A DNA stretch of 64,000 nucleotides from Muntiacus reevesi. Lineage: Eukaryota > Chordata > Mammalia > Artiodactyla > Cervidae. Shown piece by piece: positions 34,971-47,957 of the stretch. The notes beneath the pieces are model-generated. The model made no database searches. It was given only the letters and a program-made list of their open reading frames with translations, and was not told where the DNA came from. Location of the stretch: the NCBI RefSeq assembly GCF_963930625.1, contig NC_089251.1, positions 10,290,632 through 10,354,631 of the forward strand, written 5' to 3'. Numbering within the stretch: the stretch's first letter is position 1; each line of letters begins with the position of its first letter. The translations under genes and the position numbers were made by a program.

Positions 34971-35444
34971 GAACTACATGTGACTTCCTACAGTTTGGGG
35001 GCATGTGTGTTTGTGTGTGTTAAGAGTGAGGCTGGAGGCAGAAGACTCAATGTATAATGAGATAAGGCCACAGAGACAGACTGCACACAGAAGCCAGTGT
35101 TAAGAAACTGGACTGTAGGAGATGGGGAAAGAGTTTAAATGGATTGACATGATTAAATTTATATTTGAGAACTTAAACTCTGGCAGTAAAGAGAAAGATG
35201 AGGAGATAGGGATGGAGCTAGATAAAGAAACACTACGAACTTGTTGATAGGCAAGAAATGTTGCAGTGGCAGTGGAAAGAATCGGACAGATGTGACAGAT
35301 ACTGGACGTAGAAAATACTAGCTTGCTAGTAATACACACATGGAAATGGCGAGGCAGATGTTTCCAACTCCGGTGACAAGAGTTGGCTGTGGTGGTGTAC
35401 ACCAGAATTATTATGTGAGAAAACACTTTATAAACTGAAAATTG

Positions 35445-35600
35445 TGCCTGGTGTGGTTCTAAGAACTTTACACACTTCATCCTCACAACATCCCTTTGAG
35501 ATGATAGGAACTTTGCAGCAAAGGGAATTAAGGCTCAGGGACATTAAGTAACTTGCATGAGGCCAAGTGGGTGACAGGTGACAGGGCCAGTACATTTTAC
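35445..35600 (+). repeat. MIR SINE
   Basis: 'ttcatcctcacaacatccct', 'aaggctcagggacattaagt' and 'aacttgcatgaggccaag' are MIR core and tail signatures. Confidence 0.8.
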
Positions 35601-35719
35601 TGTTTCCCTGATCTCTACAAGAATGGCTCAGAAAAATCCTGTGGTTACACAGCAGAACACTATTTTTCAGAGATGCATGCTCAGGCATGTAGAAGTGAAG
35701 TGTCAGGATATCTGGAACT

Positions 35720-35880
35720 CACTTGTACATGGTCAAAAAAAAAATTAAAGATTTGTAAAACAATGCAGAATATAAACACTGTTGAATCTGGTTGGTGGGT
35801 ATATGGTGATCACTGTACTACTCTTCAACAGTTTCTTTACGTTAGAAGTTTTTCATAATAAAATGATAGAGGAAAATATT
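35720..35880 (+). repeat. L1M-class 3'-end fragment
   Basis: 'gggtatatggtgatcactgt' followed by 'gaagtttttcataataaaat' is the old L1 3' end signature. Confidence 0.55.
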
Positions 35881-36129
35881 TTGGCAATTCTCAAACTGTA
35901 CCTTTCTTGCTGTCTTAATACAACTTAACAAAATATCTTATCAACTATTGTTGAAACCTAGCCAGATCCCCTAATCTCAAGGAGCTCACAGTCCAATTAA
36001 AACCAAAATTCTGTTCAAGATAGGATGCATAAAATGTTTCCAGCGACATAGCAAAATATGAACCAATCCATGCAATTTAGAAGCCAAAACCTTCAAGTAA
36101 ACCTTCACTTAAAAAAAATTAAAAATTAA

Positions 36130-36185
36130 CACATGGCTGCAGCTGAGACCTGCCATGGTCAAATAAATAAATATTTAAAAATAAA
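36130..36185 (+). mobile_element. CHR SINE tail fragment
   Basis: Only 'ctgcagctgagacctgccat' and the 'caaataaataaatattt' tail remain. Confidence 0.5.
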
Positions 36186-36462
36186 AAATCACGTGAAAGT
36201 AATGCTTCAAATATTTGAACAAGAACTCACCTTCTAAACCCTTTGATAGCCCCAAATGTCTTCAAAGACATTTTTGTGAACATATTTTAAATAAATCCAG
36301 AACACTAGGTAAACTTGCTAAGCATTTTCTTTCAAGTTCATCAGACTATATGACCTACTACCCACCCTTACTGCTATCATGTACTACAGTCTCTCTCCTT
36401 CCCCTACAACTCTCAAACTCCAATGATCATTTGACCCCACCAAGAATTTCAAGCCATTAATC

Positions 36463-36467
<5 letters not shown>

Positions 36468-36508
<41 letters not shown>

Positions 36509-36510
36509 AA
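36468..36510 (+). repeat. Simple repeat, (TA)n then poly(T)
   Basis: About 12 TA units are followed by a T run of about 16. It is a likely polymorphic microsatellite. Confidence 0.9.
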
Positions 36511-36622
36511 ACTAACCTTCAGCTTCCTCCTGTCTCTGCTCCCCTCCTTACCCAACTAGCATAAACCCCACAGTCAATCATTACGATCACTGGCCAAATG
36601 CACTCTCAGTCTGCTCCGTGCA

Positions 36623-36833
36623 AGCATGCTAAGTTGCTTTAGTCGTGTCCAACTCTTTGTGACCCAATGGACTGTCGCCTGCAAGGCTCCTCTGTACATG
36701 GGATTCTCCAGGCAAAAACACTGGAGTGGGTTGTCCTCCTCCAGGGGATCTTCCCGACCCAGGAATCGAACCTACATCTAGTACATCTACCTGCACTGGC
36801 GGGCAGGTTATCACTAGTGCTGCCTGGGAAGCC
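36623..36833 (-). mobile_element. Bov-tA SINE
   Basis: It is antisense: 'ttagtcgtgtccaactcttt' to 'gtgctgcctgggaagcc', inside the L2. Confidence 0.88.
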
Positions 36834-37468
36834 TGCAATTTGCCCCCTCACTTGACGAACCCTCAATTCCAGTTAAATCTAATGCCCTCCCAACTCCTAG
36901 TTTATACCTGTGGGGGAGAAAACCGGCACACACAACCACGCCTAGTATCACTTCAAACTCATGATCACAACCCCACACAGGCCCTCACTGAGGCGTGGCA
37001 CACGCACTGTTACCCCCCAAGCCCTCCACCACTCCCCAATCCCTCAAGCAACCAACCAATCTACACCATCCTCTCTCCTCAGACCTCCAACCTCTTCCCC
37101 TCTCCTCATTCTCAGCCCCGTGCCTCCTACTTCACAGAAAACGGAAGCATCAGAAGAGATTTTCCGCAGGCTCCCTGCTTCAGCCTTTGCTCTCAGCCTG
37201 TTCTCAACACAGTGGCCACAGTGAACCTAAGTGAAAGCCTGGGAAAGCTTAAGTCAAACCACATCATTGTGCTCAAAATCCTCCAAAAGCTTTTTTTCTT
37301 GGCTCTCCATGGTCTGTCTCTATCCCCCCTTAGCTCTCTGACTTCACCTCCTATTACCAGACCAAATAACTTACCATCCAAACCGGGACACTACTGGGAA
37401 TCAAAGCAGACACTATTAATAATTTCATCAAGAGACACAAAGAAGACACTGGATCACTCTCTTACCAA

Positions 37469-37483
37469 CCCCCCCCCCCCCCA
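37469..37483 (+). repeat. Poly(C) tract
   Basis: A run of about 14 C residues, a slippage-prone site. Confidence 0.9.
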
Positions 37484-37689
37484 GTCACTCTATTCCGGCC
37501 AGATTCTCAAACCTGCCGGGCATACTGCCACCCCAGTATCTTCGCACCTGCTTACCACCCAGGTCTCTTACTTCCTTTGGGTCTCAGAGTCATCTTCTTC
37601 AATGAAGTCTTTCTTGTCCACCCTACCTAAAATTCCAACCCTCACTCTGTCACATGCTCATCTTATGTCCCCCTGCTTTCATTTTTCCT

Positions 37690-37998
37690 GTTCAGTTCAG
37701 TTCACTCAGCCGTGTCCACCTGTTTGCGAACCCCATGGACTGCAGCACACCAGGCTTCCCTGTCCATCACCAGCTCCTGGAGCTTGCTCAAACTCATGTC
37801 TATTGAATCGGTGATGCCATCCAACCATCTCAACCTCTGTTGTCCCCTACCCCTCCTGCCTTCAATCTTTCCCAGCATCAGGGTCTTTTCAAATGAGACA
37901 GTTCTTTGTATCAAGTGGAAAAAGTATTGGAGCTTCAGCTTCAGCATCAGTCCTTCCAGTGAATATTCAGGACTGATTTCCCTTAGGATTGACTTGTT
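37690..37998 (+). mobile_element. Bov-A/ART2A-type SINE
   Basis: 'tgttcagttcagttcactca' to 'ttcccttaggattgac', with the diagnostic 'cccagcatcagggtctttt'. It sits within the L2. Confidence 0.9.
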
Positions 37999-38379
37999 AG
38001 CACTGGTTACAATACATTTCACTTATCTCTCTTATGTATTTACCATCTCCCCAAGAAAATATACACTTCCTAAGAGGAGGGATTTATGCCTAATTTGTTT
38101 CCAGTTCTGTTCACACTGACTAGAATAGAATCCATCACATCACGCACATCTGTACACATCTGCTGAATGAATATATGAATGAAAAAGAGGCATTTCAGTA
38201 ACATAATCATGTTAGAAACCTCATAAACAGAGGAAGAAATAACATAGGAAGAACAGGTATGTAATCTCTGATGGACAGGAAAAGAGGAGAGGTAAATACT
38301 ATGAAAACAACCAATAAATGTTAACTACAATAATAAGCATATTGTACTGAAAACATTAAAAATACTACACGTTCAAAAT

Positions 38380-38830
38380 TAACATTTATTCCTTACTTCT
38401 TAGAGGATAATTTCCAAACTTGTTAACCTAATGCTTAAGGGCCAGTTTTCCTTTAACCCTCCCCTCCAGTCCTAATCTCACATTATTTCTCTATACAAAC
38501 CCTCTTATGCCTCTTCATTTTTATTTTCAATTCACCTTCATCCTGTTTGCTCCTTTAAATCTTCAAGGCCTAGCTCAATGCAACCTTCCTTCCCAACCAT
38601 ACAGTCTGCCCCAGTGACAAATTCCAACTCTGAACTCCTAAAGCAGTGCTTATCCATACCATTAAATTGGAACTGTTATTATTATTTTTTTGGAACTGTT
38701 ATTTTTTAATTTCATGTTTAATGTCTATTGTCCTTCCAGCAAGAATGAAGGGTCCCCTCTATGAATGAGAATTATCTTAGACCTATGTATGCCCAGCCTC
38801 CAATACCACAGCCAAACACAAGTTCTCATA
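38380..38830 (+). repeat. L2 LINE fragment
   Basis: 'cttcaaggcctagctcaatg' and 'caaccttccttcccaacca' are typical of the L2 3' region. A 20-bp 'ttggaactgttattattatt' motif is locally repeated near 38666-38700. Confidence 0.6.
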
Positions 38831-39225
38831 GTTTTGCTAACTGCATTATTACAAGTTGCTCTGAGAAAAATAATGTAAGTAAAAATCAAAGAATTTTTAA
38901 ATTAACTTTAGGTATATCTCACAGTGATATATAATTTTTTATATATCTGAATTTTTTCCCTGAAAGTTGCAAGCATTTTCAAAGTTAGATAATTTCTTTT
39001 TGGAGGGGTGAATAATTGGACTTTGAAAATCTATATTAATCTCAGTTCCACTTAACCACATTTTCTACAAAAATAAAATCAATTATACCTATGTGTGTTA
39101 AGTCAGATTTTAACCTTTTCAACTCATGTTAGGAAGACTCACCACTGAGAGCCCAGAGATTTTAGTTGGAAGAAGTAAAGCAAGCACACAGGGTTTTTGT
39201 ATCATTCCTACAATTGTGTAGAGGA

Positions 39226-39455
39226 GAGGCTGCCAAACTACAGCCTGTGGGTCAAATCCAACCAGCTGCCTACTTGTACAAATAAAGTTTCACCAGAACA
39301 CAGCCATGCCCATTTGTTTATATATTATCTATGGCTGTTCTCAGGCTACAACAGCAGAGCTAAATAGTTGCCAGAGTCCACCAAAGTCCATATGCCCACA
39401 AAGCCTAAAACGTTCACTATCTGGCCTTTAACAGAAAAAGCCTGTCAACTCCTGA
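39226..39455 (+). mobile_element. Old hAT-type MITE-like DNA transposon
   Basis: The ends are imperfect inverted repeats: 'gaggctgccaaactacagcc' on the left, and on the right 'agaaaaagcctgtcaactcc'. The middle 'ttgtacaaataaagtttcac' and 'acacagccatgcccatttgt' is a well-known mammalian non-autonomous hAT sequence whose family name I do not assign. Confidence 0.75.
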
Positions 39456-39786
39456 TAAGCAAGCATACCTACTCTAACACAGAGCGTGGAGAGGAAGCAT
39501 AACCAGATAAAGTGAAATACAAGAATCAGAAAATGCATTCAAAGTTCCAAGGAGGAAACACGTATTACACATGTCAGCAACTATGGCTGAACAAACTCCT
39601 GTGACTCAAGGACTCAAAAGTAGGGGGAAATCATTTCAAATGTTTTATGGAATGAGAATCATGTCTCATGATTTCACTGATGAAAACTCCTAATAAAAAG
39701 CATCCCAAGTTAATGATATGCAGGCTAAGAGTTTTAAACTTAGTAACAGTAAGAGTCAGTAACAGTGAGAGTTTAATCTAATCATC

Positions 39787-39858
39787 TCTGTTGCTGTTCA
39801 GTCACTAAGCTGTGCTCAGCTCTTTGAGATCCCATGGACTGCAGCACGCCAGGCTTCA
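39787..39858 (+). mobile_element. ART2A-type SINE 5' fragment
   Basis: 'tgttgctgttcagtcactaa' to 'cagcacgccaggcttcagg'; the rest of the element is missing. Confidence 0.8.
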
Positions 39859-40009
39859 GGAATTTAATAAACTCAAGATCAACTCTGTAAGTCAGTAAGA
39901 AAAACACTCACTACTTTATCATTTTTTATAGAAACTATTTCATACAAGACAAAGGAAAGGATACTAAAAAAAAACAAACAAAAAACTACAATAAGAAGAT
40001 CTGAGGGAT

Positions 40010-40200
40010 TTAAGACTGGACTCTGACTTCTACTGGCAACGTGATCTGTGGCTAGTGATTTCACCTAAGTTTCTGCTTCCCCATCTTCAAAACTGGGATA
40101 ATGTTCTTACCTCTTACCTACTTCATATGCTAAATAGTATACTTCACATGAGAAGATTGTGAAGTATAAATAATCTATGATGTAGGACATCACTATTCTT
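40010..40200 (-). repeat. MIR SINE
   Basis: 'ctaagtttctgcttccccat' and 'cttcaaaactgggataatg' are the reverse MIR core. Confidence 0.65.
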
Positions 40201-40221
40201 ATCAATTATGAGGTAGGGTAG

Positions 40222-40352
40222 GGAATTTCCTGGTGGTCCAGTGGTTAGGACTCTGCACTTTCACTGCCAAGGGCCTAGGTTCAATCCCTGGTCAATGAGG
40301 TAAAATCCCACAAGCCATGTGGCACAGCACGGGATCTTAGTTCCCCCACAAA
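40222..40352 (+). mobile_element. CHR-type SINE
   Basis: 'ggaatttcctggtggtccag', 'aggttcaatccctggtcaat' and 'agccatgtggcacagcac' are CHR head and body. Confidence 0.8.
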
Positions 40353-40844
40353 AAAGAGGCAGAGTAATTTTTATCACTTCACTAGGACACAATGAGACAT
40401 ACTCCATGTCCTTCACATGACAGAAGCAACCAAAATGAACCTTTCCACGGAAGTGTGAAATATCAGACATAATTAAAAAGGTAAGACAGACTACTTGCTA
40501 ACATGATGAAACCTACACTCACAAAGGCTTATTAAAAGTGAAATTAAAGGCCAACGATCTTCAATCAAAGAGTGTTTTTAGTAACATAATATGCCACACA
40601 TAGGATGGCTTTGAACTTTGAGAATAAAGCATGTTTTGCAAGCAAATAATGTGATTAATTAAGATGATCTAATCAAAAATTACAGAGATAATAACAACTA
40701 AATGTAACATATCCTGAATGAGATCCTGGAACAGAAAAAGGACATCAGGTAAAAACTAAAGAAATCTGAATAAAGTATGAACTTTAATTAATAATAATTA
40801 TCAATCAATTCACTAACTGTAGCAAATGTGCCGCATCAACAGGA

Positions 40845-40930
40845 ACTTGATGCCGGGTGAATGGCAACTCCCTGTACTATCATCTAGGTTTTTCTGTAAA
40901 TTAAACTGTTCTAAAAAGTAAAGTCTATTT
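40845..40930 (+). repeat. L1 3'-end fragment
   Basis: 'ttaaactgttctaaaaagta' then 'aagtctatttt' is the terminal sequence of an old L1. Confidence 0.55.
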
Positions 40931-41404
40931 TAATTTTTTGTTGCATAAATAACATAATTCTAAATCTAAGCATACAATTTAGCAACTTCTCTAAGTAAGA
41001 AAAAATATACGAATTTGAGAACTGCACGTGAACACTGTAATTTATCATCACCTGATGTCCTAGAACCCATTAACATCTGGTAACATACTGCAGTGTTTAA
41101 ACTATCACACTAAGAATATTTTTTCTTTCAGTTCACTGTGATCGGAAACAAAACACAGGAACCTCCTAATGCAAAAGTTCCACAGCTGTATTAACATTTT
41201 ACACTAATTCCTGGTCAAAAGAAGCAAGGCAAATAAATTTCCCAGCCAGAATTGTTTAGGAAAAGTCAGTTTCCATATTAATTTCCACTTTATAGCAAAA
41301 TTTTTAAAAAGCCATTATAAGTAGAAGTGGTTGAGCTTGAAGAGGAGAGTTTTGACTGGTGGTAGTTAAGTGTATGCATGCCTAGGAAACAAAAACAATA
41401 ATAA

Positions 41405-41640
41405 CCACTGGGCATTTCAGGACTGTCATTACTAGGGACCGACCAGGTACTTTATATGGAAATTCTCATTTAATCTGTGTAACATCCCTGAAGAGTATTC
41501 ATGCCCACCTTTTACGGATGAGTAAATTAAATATTCCACCCAAGGTCAAATCAGTAACTGGCAAAGCTAAGATCAGAATCCAGGTGTACCTGGCTTATCC
41601 AGATTTTAACCACCATGCCATTTGCTCCCCAAAATGAGTG
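41405..41640 (+). repeat. MIR SINE, nearly complete
   Basis: 'ctcatttaatctgtgtaaca', 'acggatgagtaaattaaata' and 'aggtcaaatcagtaactggc' span the MIR core and tail. Confidence 0.8.
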
Positions 41641-41875
41641 CTTTAATTCACCATCAAGGTCACTCTTCTACTCACCTAACTCTTCCAACAACTATTAATA
41701 TGTCAGTCAGTAGCTGGACAATTCCCCTCTTCTTCAAAAGTTTCAAACTGTCTGACAAAGTCAAGTTTAGTTGGACTTCAGGACTAAACAACCTAAATCC
41801 TACTAAAGAAATGGTATATGAACGTTTAGAAAAAGTTACTAGGGACTGATCCAGATTATTACCCTGATAATTAAA

Positions 41876-41902
41876 CATACACACACACACACACACACAC
41901 AC
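41876..41902 (+). repeat. (CA)n microsatellite
   Basis: About 13 AC units; a likely polymorphic marker. Confidence 0.95.
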
Positions 41903-42102
41903 AGAGCAGGTCCTATCTGAAGTATCTTCTAAGACTAACAGAGTTCTGGGTATAGCACTCTAAAATGCAACGAGCTCAAAACTAGCTATATAATCTCTAC
42001 TGATTAATGTAATCTTTCTAGAATTCAGCTTTTCGACAGAAAAACAAGGAACTATGAGTATCACCCCTTCCCATAATTAACACTCCAAATAGATCCAAGT
42101 TC

Positions 42103-42492
42103 CCTCAGTTCAGTTCAATTGCTCAGTAGTGTCCAACTCTTTGTGACTCCATGGACTGCAGCACGCCAGGCTTCCCTGTCCATCACCAACTCCCGGAGCT
42201 TACTCAAACTCATGTCTATCGAGTTGGTGGTGCCATCCAACCATTTCATCCTCTGTTGTCACCTTCTCCTACCGCCTTCAATCTTGCCCAGCATCAGGGT
42301 CTTTACAAATGAGTCAGTTCTTCACATCAGGTGACCAAAGTATTGGAGAGTTTCAGCTTCATCATCAGTCCTTCCAATAAATATTCAGGATTGATTTCCT
42401 TTAGGATTGACTGGTTGGATCTCCTTGCAGCCCAAGAGACTCTCAAGGGTCTTCTCCAACACCACAGTTCAAAAGCATCAATTCTTCCCTAA
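42103..42492 (+). mobile_element. Bov-A/ART2A-type SINE
   Basis: 'cagttcagttcaattgctca' to 'caaaagcatcaattcttcc'; a long copy with the extended BovB-derived part 'gggtcttctccaacaccaca'. Confidence 0.9.
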
Positions 42493-42767
42493 CTGGCACC
42501 AGAACATCTTGGTCACCTCGCTCTCTTTCTCTAGAAGCTAACTGGGATTTCCTGTGGGCAGGTGACCCCAGAGGGTAATCAACATTGTCAAAGTGATCTA
42601 TGCTCTGAGTGTATCTTCTGCCTTCTTCCATGTGGGAGAGCAGAAAATCAAAATAGCCCTTCATTGGGAAAGGTTAGGAAAATTCAAGATTATCATCTTC
42701 CTCCAGTCAACCCTTCAGACTATGAAGAGTCTCATCATCTGAGTAGTCTCATTCCTGGACTCTCCTC

Positions 42768-42948
42768 CCTACTGCAGGAGACACAGGAGACATGGCTTCA
42801 ATCTCTTGAGTCGGGAAGATCCCCTGACAGAGGAAATGGTAACCTGCTCCAGTTTTCTTGCTGGAAACAATCCCACGGACAGATGACCCTGGCAGGCTAT
42901 ATAGTCCACGGGGTTGCAGAGTCGGACACAAGTGAGCATCCCCATGCA
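42768..42948 (+). mobile_element. Bov-tA SINE, partial
   Basis: 'ctactgcaggagacacagga', 'gggaagatcccctgacagag' and 'gttgcagagtcggacacaag' are present; the tRNA head is degraded. Confidence 0.8.
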
Positions 42949-43205
42949 CACACGCACGCGCACACACGAAGCCTATATCCTCCTTATCTTTAAGTGAACT
43001 CAAATTTCTCCTTTGAGGCCCAGCCCCCAAATCTCTTCCCACTGCTAAGTGCTGGGGGAACTGCCTCTGACAACAAGTAGGGTACGTCCTTCCTCCCTGA
43101 TGACACTGAGTGGGAAAGTCACTCCATTTTAAAGTCTCTTTCAGTTCTCCTATTCACATCACGGGGAAAATCTAAGCGAGACTCCAGTCTGTCTTCAACA
43201 TTTCC

Positions 43206-43428
43206 CTAACACTTGCTGGGCTGTGCTTAGGCGCTCAGTGGTGTCCGACTCTTTGTGACCCCGTGGACTGTAGCCTGCCAGGCTCCTCTGTCCACGGGGA
43301 TTCTCCAGGCAAGAATACTGGAGTGGGTTGCCATGCCTTCCTCCAGGGGATCTTCTCAACCAGGGATCGAACCCAGGTCTCCTGCACTGCAGGCAGATTC
43401 TTTACCAGCTGAGCTACCAGGGAAGCCC
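43206..43428 (-). mobile_element. Bov-tA SINE
   Basis: It is antisense: 'gtgtccgactctttgtgacc' to 'gagctaccagggaagccc', with a well-kept B box 'gggatcgaacccaggtctcc'. It is one of the least diverged copies here. Confidence 0.93.
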
Positions 43429-44189
43429 AACACCTGCTAATCTCTCCTTTCAATTAAAGGACAGCAGGTCTCATAGTCAGCACCTTCTGCAAACAGCAGC
43501 AAGCTAAGTTTTATAACACTGCTGTGTTTTTATAATATTTAACTTGGTTTCTATTTAGGGCAAGAGACAGCAGCCTCTCATTATGGTAATAACATAAAGT
43601 TTCTTTAAAAATATTTTTAAGGGGTCCCCAAAAAGACATTTTAAATAAACAACAGTAAAGCAGTGTGCAGATTCAGGAAAAATTCTGATGTTACTCAAGG
43701 ATCAAGCATAGTAAACATTGTTATATACTAATGCCTATACCTTGACAGAACTGTCAGTTACTTTTTTGTTCATTATATACATACATTTCATCATAGTATT
43801 CATGTACTATTTATACTAATATGACAAGGCAAAAAAATGACCATCATTTTTTAATGACCTACTACAACATTAGCTATATTTTAATTTGAGGATTTTAATT
43901 AGCTACCACTTTTCAAGGACGTAACCAACCCATACCAGAGATGGGTGTCCGCTGCAACTTTTTATATAAATATAATCATGTTGAATTACAATCATTTGTC
44001 TACATGTGTTTCCCCTTGCAAGACTTACCTCTTTCGATGCAGGAATAGTTTCTTACTCATTTTGTGTTTCTTTAAATTACATACTCTAAAAATCATCAGG
44101 TATTAAAAATAATGAGCTCAGCTCTTTCCAAAAAATGGACAGACAAGCACAGTAAGGCTTTATTTAACATACTTGCTTCACTCACCCAT

Positions 44190-44600
44190 TCAACAAATGT
44201 TTACTAAACACCTATGAAGTGCTAGGCACTGATGAACAGGACAGGTTAAGGTCTGCTTGAGGGTCCCGCATGCTCACAGGGATACATGACATCCTAATGA
44301 CAACTTTGAGTTGTTGTCAGAGACTGGATTTCCACATGCCCTCTATTTAGAATCCTCTGCCTACTCCTTTTAGTGGTCAGTTAAGTCCCACTTACGCGGC
44401 AGGGCCCAGCCCAAACTGAGAAGCCTTTACCAATCTCTTGAGTCAGGTATTTTCTCCCAGACTATTTGCAACAGAATGTTGTTTTCACAACAAAACTTCA
44501 AGTGCCCTGAAACAGGGACACAGTCATCTTGGTATCTCCATTACTTGGCAGAAGAACTGGTATTTAGCAGGTACTGAATCAATGTATAAATTTATAAATA
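44190..44600 (+). repeat. L2 LINE fragment
   Basis: 'cccattcaacaaatgtttac' and 'gaagtgctaggcactgatga' are L2/MIR-like, and the following tract to about 44600 keeps an L2-like pattern. Boundaries are soft. Confidence 0.5.
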
Positions 44601-45384
44601 CTTAATCAACAAGCGACTGAATGATGAAGAGCAATGCTCCAGTTAGCAATCAGCCAAACTGCTGCTAACTCAGTTCCAAAATGATTAGAGAACAGCAACA
44701 AAATTTAAGTTGGAGACACCTACTAATTTCCCAATGAGTATGTCCGAAATAATTATTAAGGTACCAAAAAAAGGACATTTCTTCACAATTAAGAAATGTA
44801 TACCATGAGGGGAAAATATGAAAACAACTGATACTTTCTAATATCTTTGGTTGGCATTTTTGAAACAAAAGTAAAACATTGTTTAAAAAAATAGACTTGG
44901 TACCAACTATTCCTGGCACAAGTACAAGGAACTGAAAGACACACAGCTCTGAAGATGTAAGTACCTAATTCAAAGTCATTAGTACCCAAAATTCAAATTA
45001 AGAGTATAGCACTTCCTGTTATGACACCAAAACTCCAAACCCTACCAAAAATAAATAAATAAAAACTAAAGGTCAATTTTACCCCTGATCCATTAATTAA
45101 TTTTCCAGAGCTAAAAAAGAAAAACCAAGAAAAAAATGAAATTCAACGCATAACAAACAGCTTGTGCATTAAGCTCAGGTTTTATCAGACCACACAACTG
45201 ACAGAATAAAACACCTGGACAGGTAATATGCATTACTTAGTAAATACTAATCCAGACTCACTATTTTCACTTAAAAATGTTGGCTTTTTAAAATCTTGAA
45301 ATCATTACTAATGGGAAAGTTAAACAAGATAGAAGCATGAAAGACATTAAGTAAATTATGGTAACGCCTTCCATGGACTTGTTT

Positions 45385-45587
45385 AGCTGCTAAGTCATGT
45401 TCTTTTGTGACCCCAATCAACTGTAGCCTGCCAGGCTCCTCCGTTCACAGGATTTCCCAGGCAAGAATACTGGAGTGGGTTGCCATTTCCTTCTCCATGG
45501 GACCTTCCTGCACCAGGCATCGAATGTGCATCTCTTCTCCTGCACTGTCAGGCGGATTCTTTACCACTGAGCCACCAGGGAAGCGGC
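45385..45587 (-). mobile_element. Bov-tA SINE
   Basis: It is antisense: 'tagctgctaagtcatgttct' to 'actgagccaccagggaagc'. Confidence 0.88.
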
Positions 45588-45739
45588 TTTCCATGGACTA
45601 CCACATCATTAGTAAGAAGGAGATACAGGTACATGGAAAGATGCCTATCAGGTACCACTAAGTGAAAAAAGCAAACTGCAGAATGATACGCATGGTAAGA
45701 TCCCAGAAGCAGTCCAAGGTTAAAACACAAATCCCAGAG

Positions 45740-45935
45740 CAAGACTTCTTGAGCTCAATCAAATCTCGGTTTTGCTGCTCACTAGTTATGCAGCCTTTGG
45801 CTAATTACTTTTCCTTGCCTCAGTTTCTTCATCTGCAAATGGATGTAAAATTGAACCTTTGATGGGTATGTTCATAAGGTTGTGAGGGTTTAATGGGTTA
45901 TAAAGCACTAAACAAGAACAAGTGTTAACTATGAT
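45740..45935 (-). repeat. MIR SINE
   Basis: 'cttgcctcagtttcttcatc' followed by 'tgcaaatggatgtaaaa' is the reverse MIR core. Confidence 0.8.
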
Positions 45936-47117
45936 TCTGGGGGGAAAAAAATTCCAAATCATATAGCATGTGCACATACAGGTAGGGAAAAAAATGTTCA
46001 TTTTTGCATTGTTTTTAGTTTTGCTTTTTTTAACAAAGATTATTTCTTACTTTAGTAATTTAAAAAAATTTTAAAAGGAAAACATAATAAAAATTTGGCA
46101 CTAAAAAAAAAAAAAAAAATTTGGCACTAAAAGCTCCCCTGCTTAAAGATTTGCTAGTACAATTACTTAAACACTCAGGACCAGACAAATTCTGTGAATA
46201 ATTAAAACTGTGAAATTTTCAAGTCCAACAAAAAGGACACAGTACTTACTTTCTAGGTACAGCTGAACAATAAGACACTATACACTAATAAGCAGAACTG
46301 CAATGGTATTAAAATTATATTCCCTTTTCCTCCAAAGGCAGTAAGTAACACAAAAATATCCACCTGATTTAGAAACATTATCAGGAACTTTCATGTTATG
46401 TAAGCCCTTATTAATTTTATTAGTCCAAAGTTATATACCACCAAATCTAATTTCCTCCTATTCAACAATCTCTAATGACAACTCACTAAGACATATAGAA
46501 ATCTGGAGATCAAGATAAACTAGTGAAAAAAAATCCTAAAAACCTTAGAACACCCTACAAACCTTTGAGAGAGATTTTACCACCCACATGCTTTGAGGAA
46601 GCTTTCGTCCCCAGCATAAACTCAGTTTCTTCCCTAAATACAGTGGGTGCACAAAACTACCAGATAGAAAAGCAGAGAGAGAACTTTGAACTTCAGCTGC
46701 ATTTTTGCTGAGCTGTAATACTGGTAAAGCCTGTTTCAAGATCCAAGAGGACACCCTCAAATTTAAGGAAAGCATGTAAACAGCAGCCTGACATATCTAT
46801 GTCATCACATTTACCAAAACGGTACTTCATAAAATTACAAACACTATCAAACTTCAAACAGTATTATCATCACTGTGTTCTACCTAAAAGGAACATTCTG
46901 GACCACAAAAAAAAAATAAATCTCATTAGTAAAATGGCTTTTCAAAAATAAATCAACCATTAAGATACCTCCATAGAATTATGGAATTTTTTTTTAATTT
47001 TTAACTTTAGTTTACATAATGCCTACAAAAAAGAAGTCAAAAATGTTAGCTATTATTGTCATTACTGCTATCATGATGTTTTACAATGATGGAATAAAAA
47101 CTTTACATGAATTTGAG

Positions 47118-47215
47118 CAAACTCTAGGAGATGGTGGAGGACAGAGGAGCCTGACCTGCTGCAGTCCATGGGGCTGCAAAGAGGCAGATTTAGCAACGGA
47201 AGAGCAACAAACAGA
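47118..47215 (+). mobile_element. Bov-A SINE tail fragment
   Basis: 'gacagaggagcctgacctgc' and 'agtccatggggctgcaaaga' are Bov-A tail sequence. Confidence 0.75.
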
Positions 47216-47957
47216 AACTCAGAGGGAAGCTTTTACTTAATAAGTCACTTTCCATCAGAGTCAAAGCTGGCCCACCAGGCCCTTGAATAATTCGATATTA
47301 AAAAGCACTTTGTTTTAGAGAAATCAAAGTTAGATTCCTTGAGTTCTAAAGAAGGTAAAGGTGAAATAAATTCTGTAAAAAGAATTAGTCTAGTCTTCCC
47401 TAAGCCTTTTGGACACAGAAATCCATATCTGTAAACATTTTGCAATTCTGCCATAAGTGCTATGACTTTCAGACCTAATGTATTTTTGTCAGGTAGTCAG
47501 GATTTATAAACAGTGGAAGTAAAATTAAGACATGGGTCAGAGTTCTCCATTAGAAAGTGAAAGGAGACAGTTCAGAGTGGGCTGAAAATAGATGACTTTA
47601 GCCTAACTTCTAAAAACTTTTAAAATAGATGTACTTAGATAAAATTTCAATTGCTTAAGATAATTTGATTCTGATCCTGAAAAAAAGGGAATAGGCTAAC
47701 ATCCCTTGATTAAATATTCTGTCTTTTAAATTTCCCAATATTAATCTTTTCAAAGATTCAGAGAAAATAAACCGAAAATATAAATCAGGAAGAGAAAAAA
47801 AATAGAACTGAACATGTTTGACGACTAGTCTCCAGCGTGGGTGGACCGGCATTACATGGCAGCAAGACCAAGCAGGCACCCTTTCAGACAGACATCTTAA
47901 ATTAATGAGCAGGCATCTTGCCTGTTTATACAGTTACAGTCTGCCTAGAGTCTTGTA

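Larger units (their letters stand above)
36440..38190 (+). repeat. L2 LINE 3' region, split by SINEs
   Basis: Pieces at about 36440-36620, 36835-37685 and 38000-38190 fit one L2: 'ctcaaaatcctccaaaagct', 'agctctctgacttcacctcc' and the 3' end 'aggagggatttatgcctaat' then 'ctgaatgaatatatgaatga'. It is interrupted by a Bov-tA and an ART2A-type SINE. The 362-codon open frame across it is fortuitous. Confidence 0.7.

Noticed and set aside
36726..37814. 362-codon plus-strand open frame
   Set aside because: It starts in an antisense Bov-tA and ends in an ART2A-type SINE, with L2-derived sequence between them. The Pro/Ser/Thr-rich product is what C-rich L2 sequence gives by chance.
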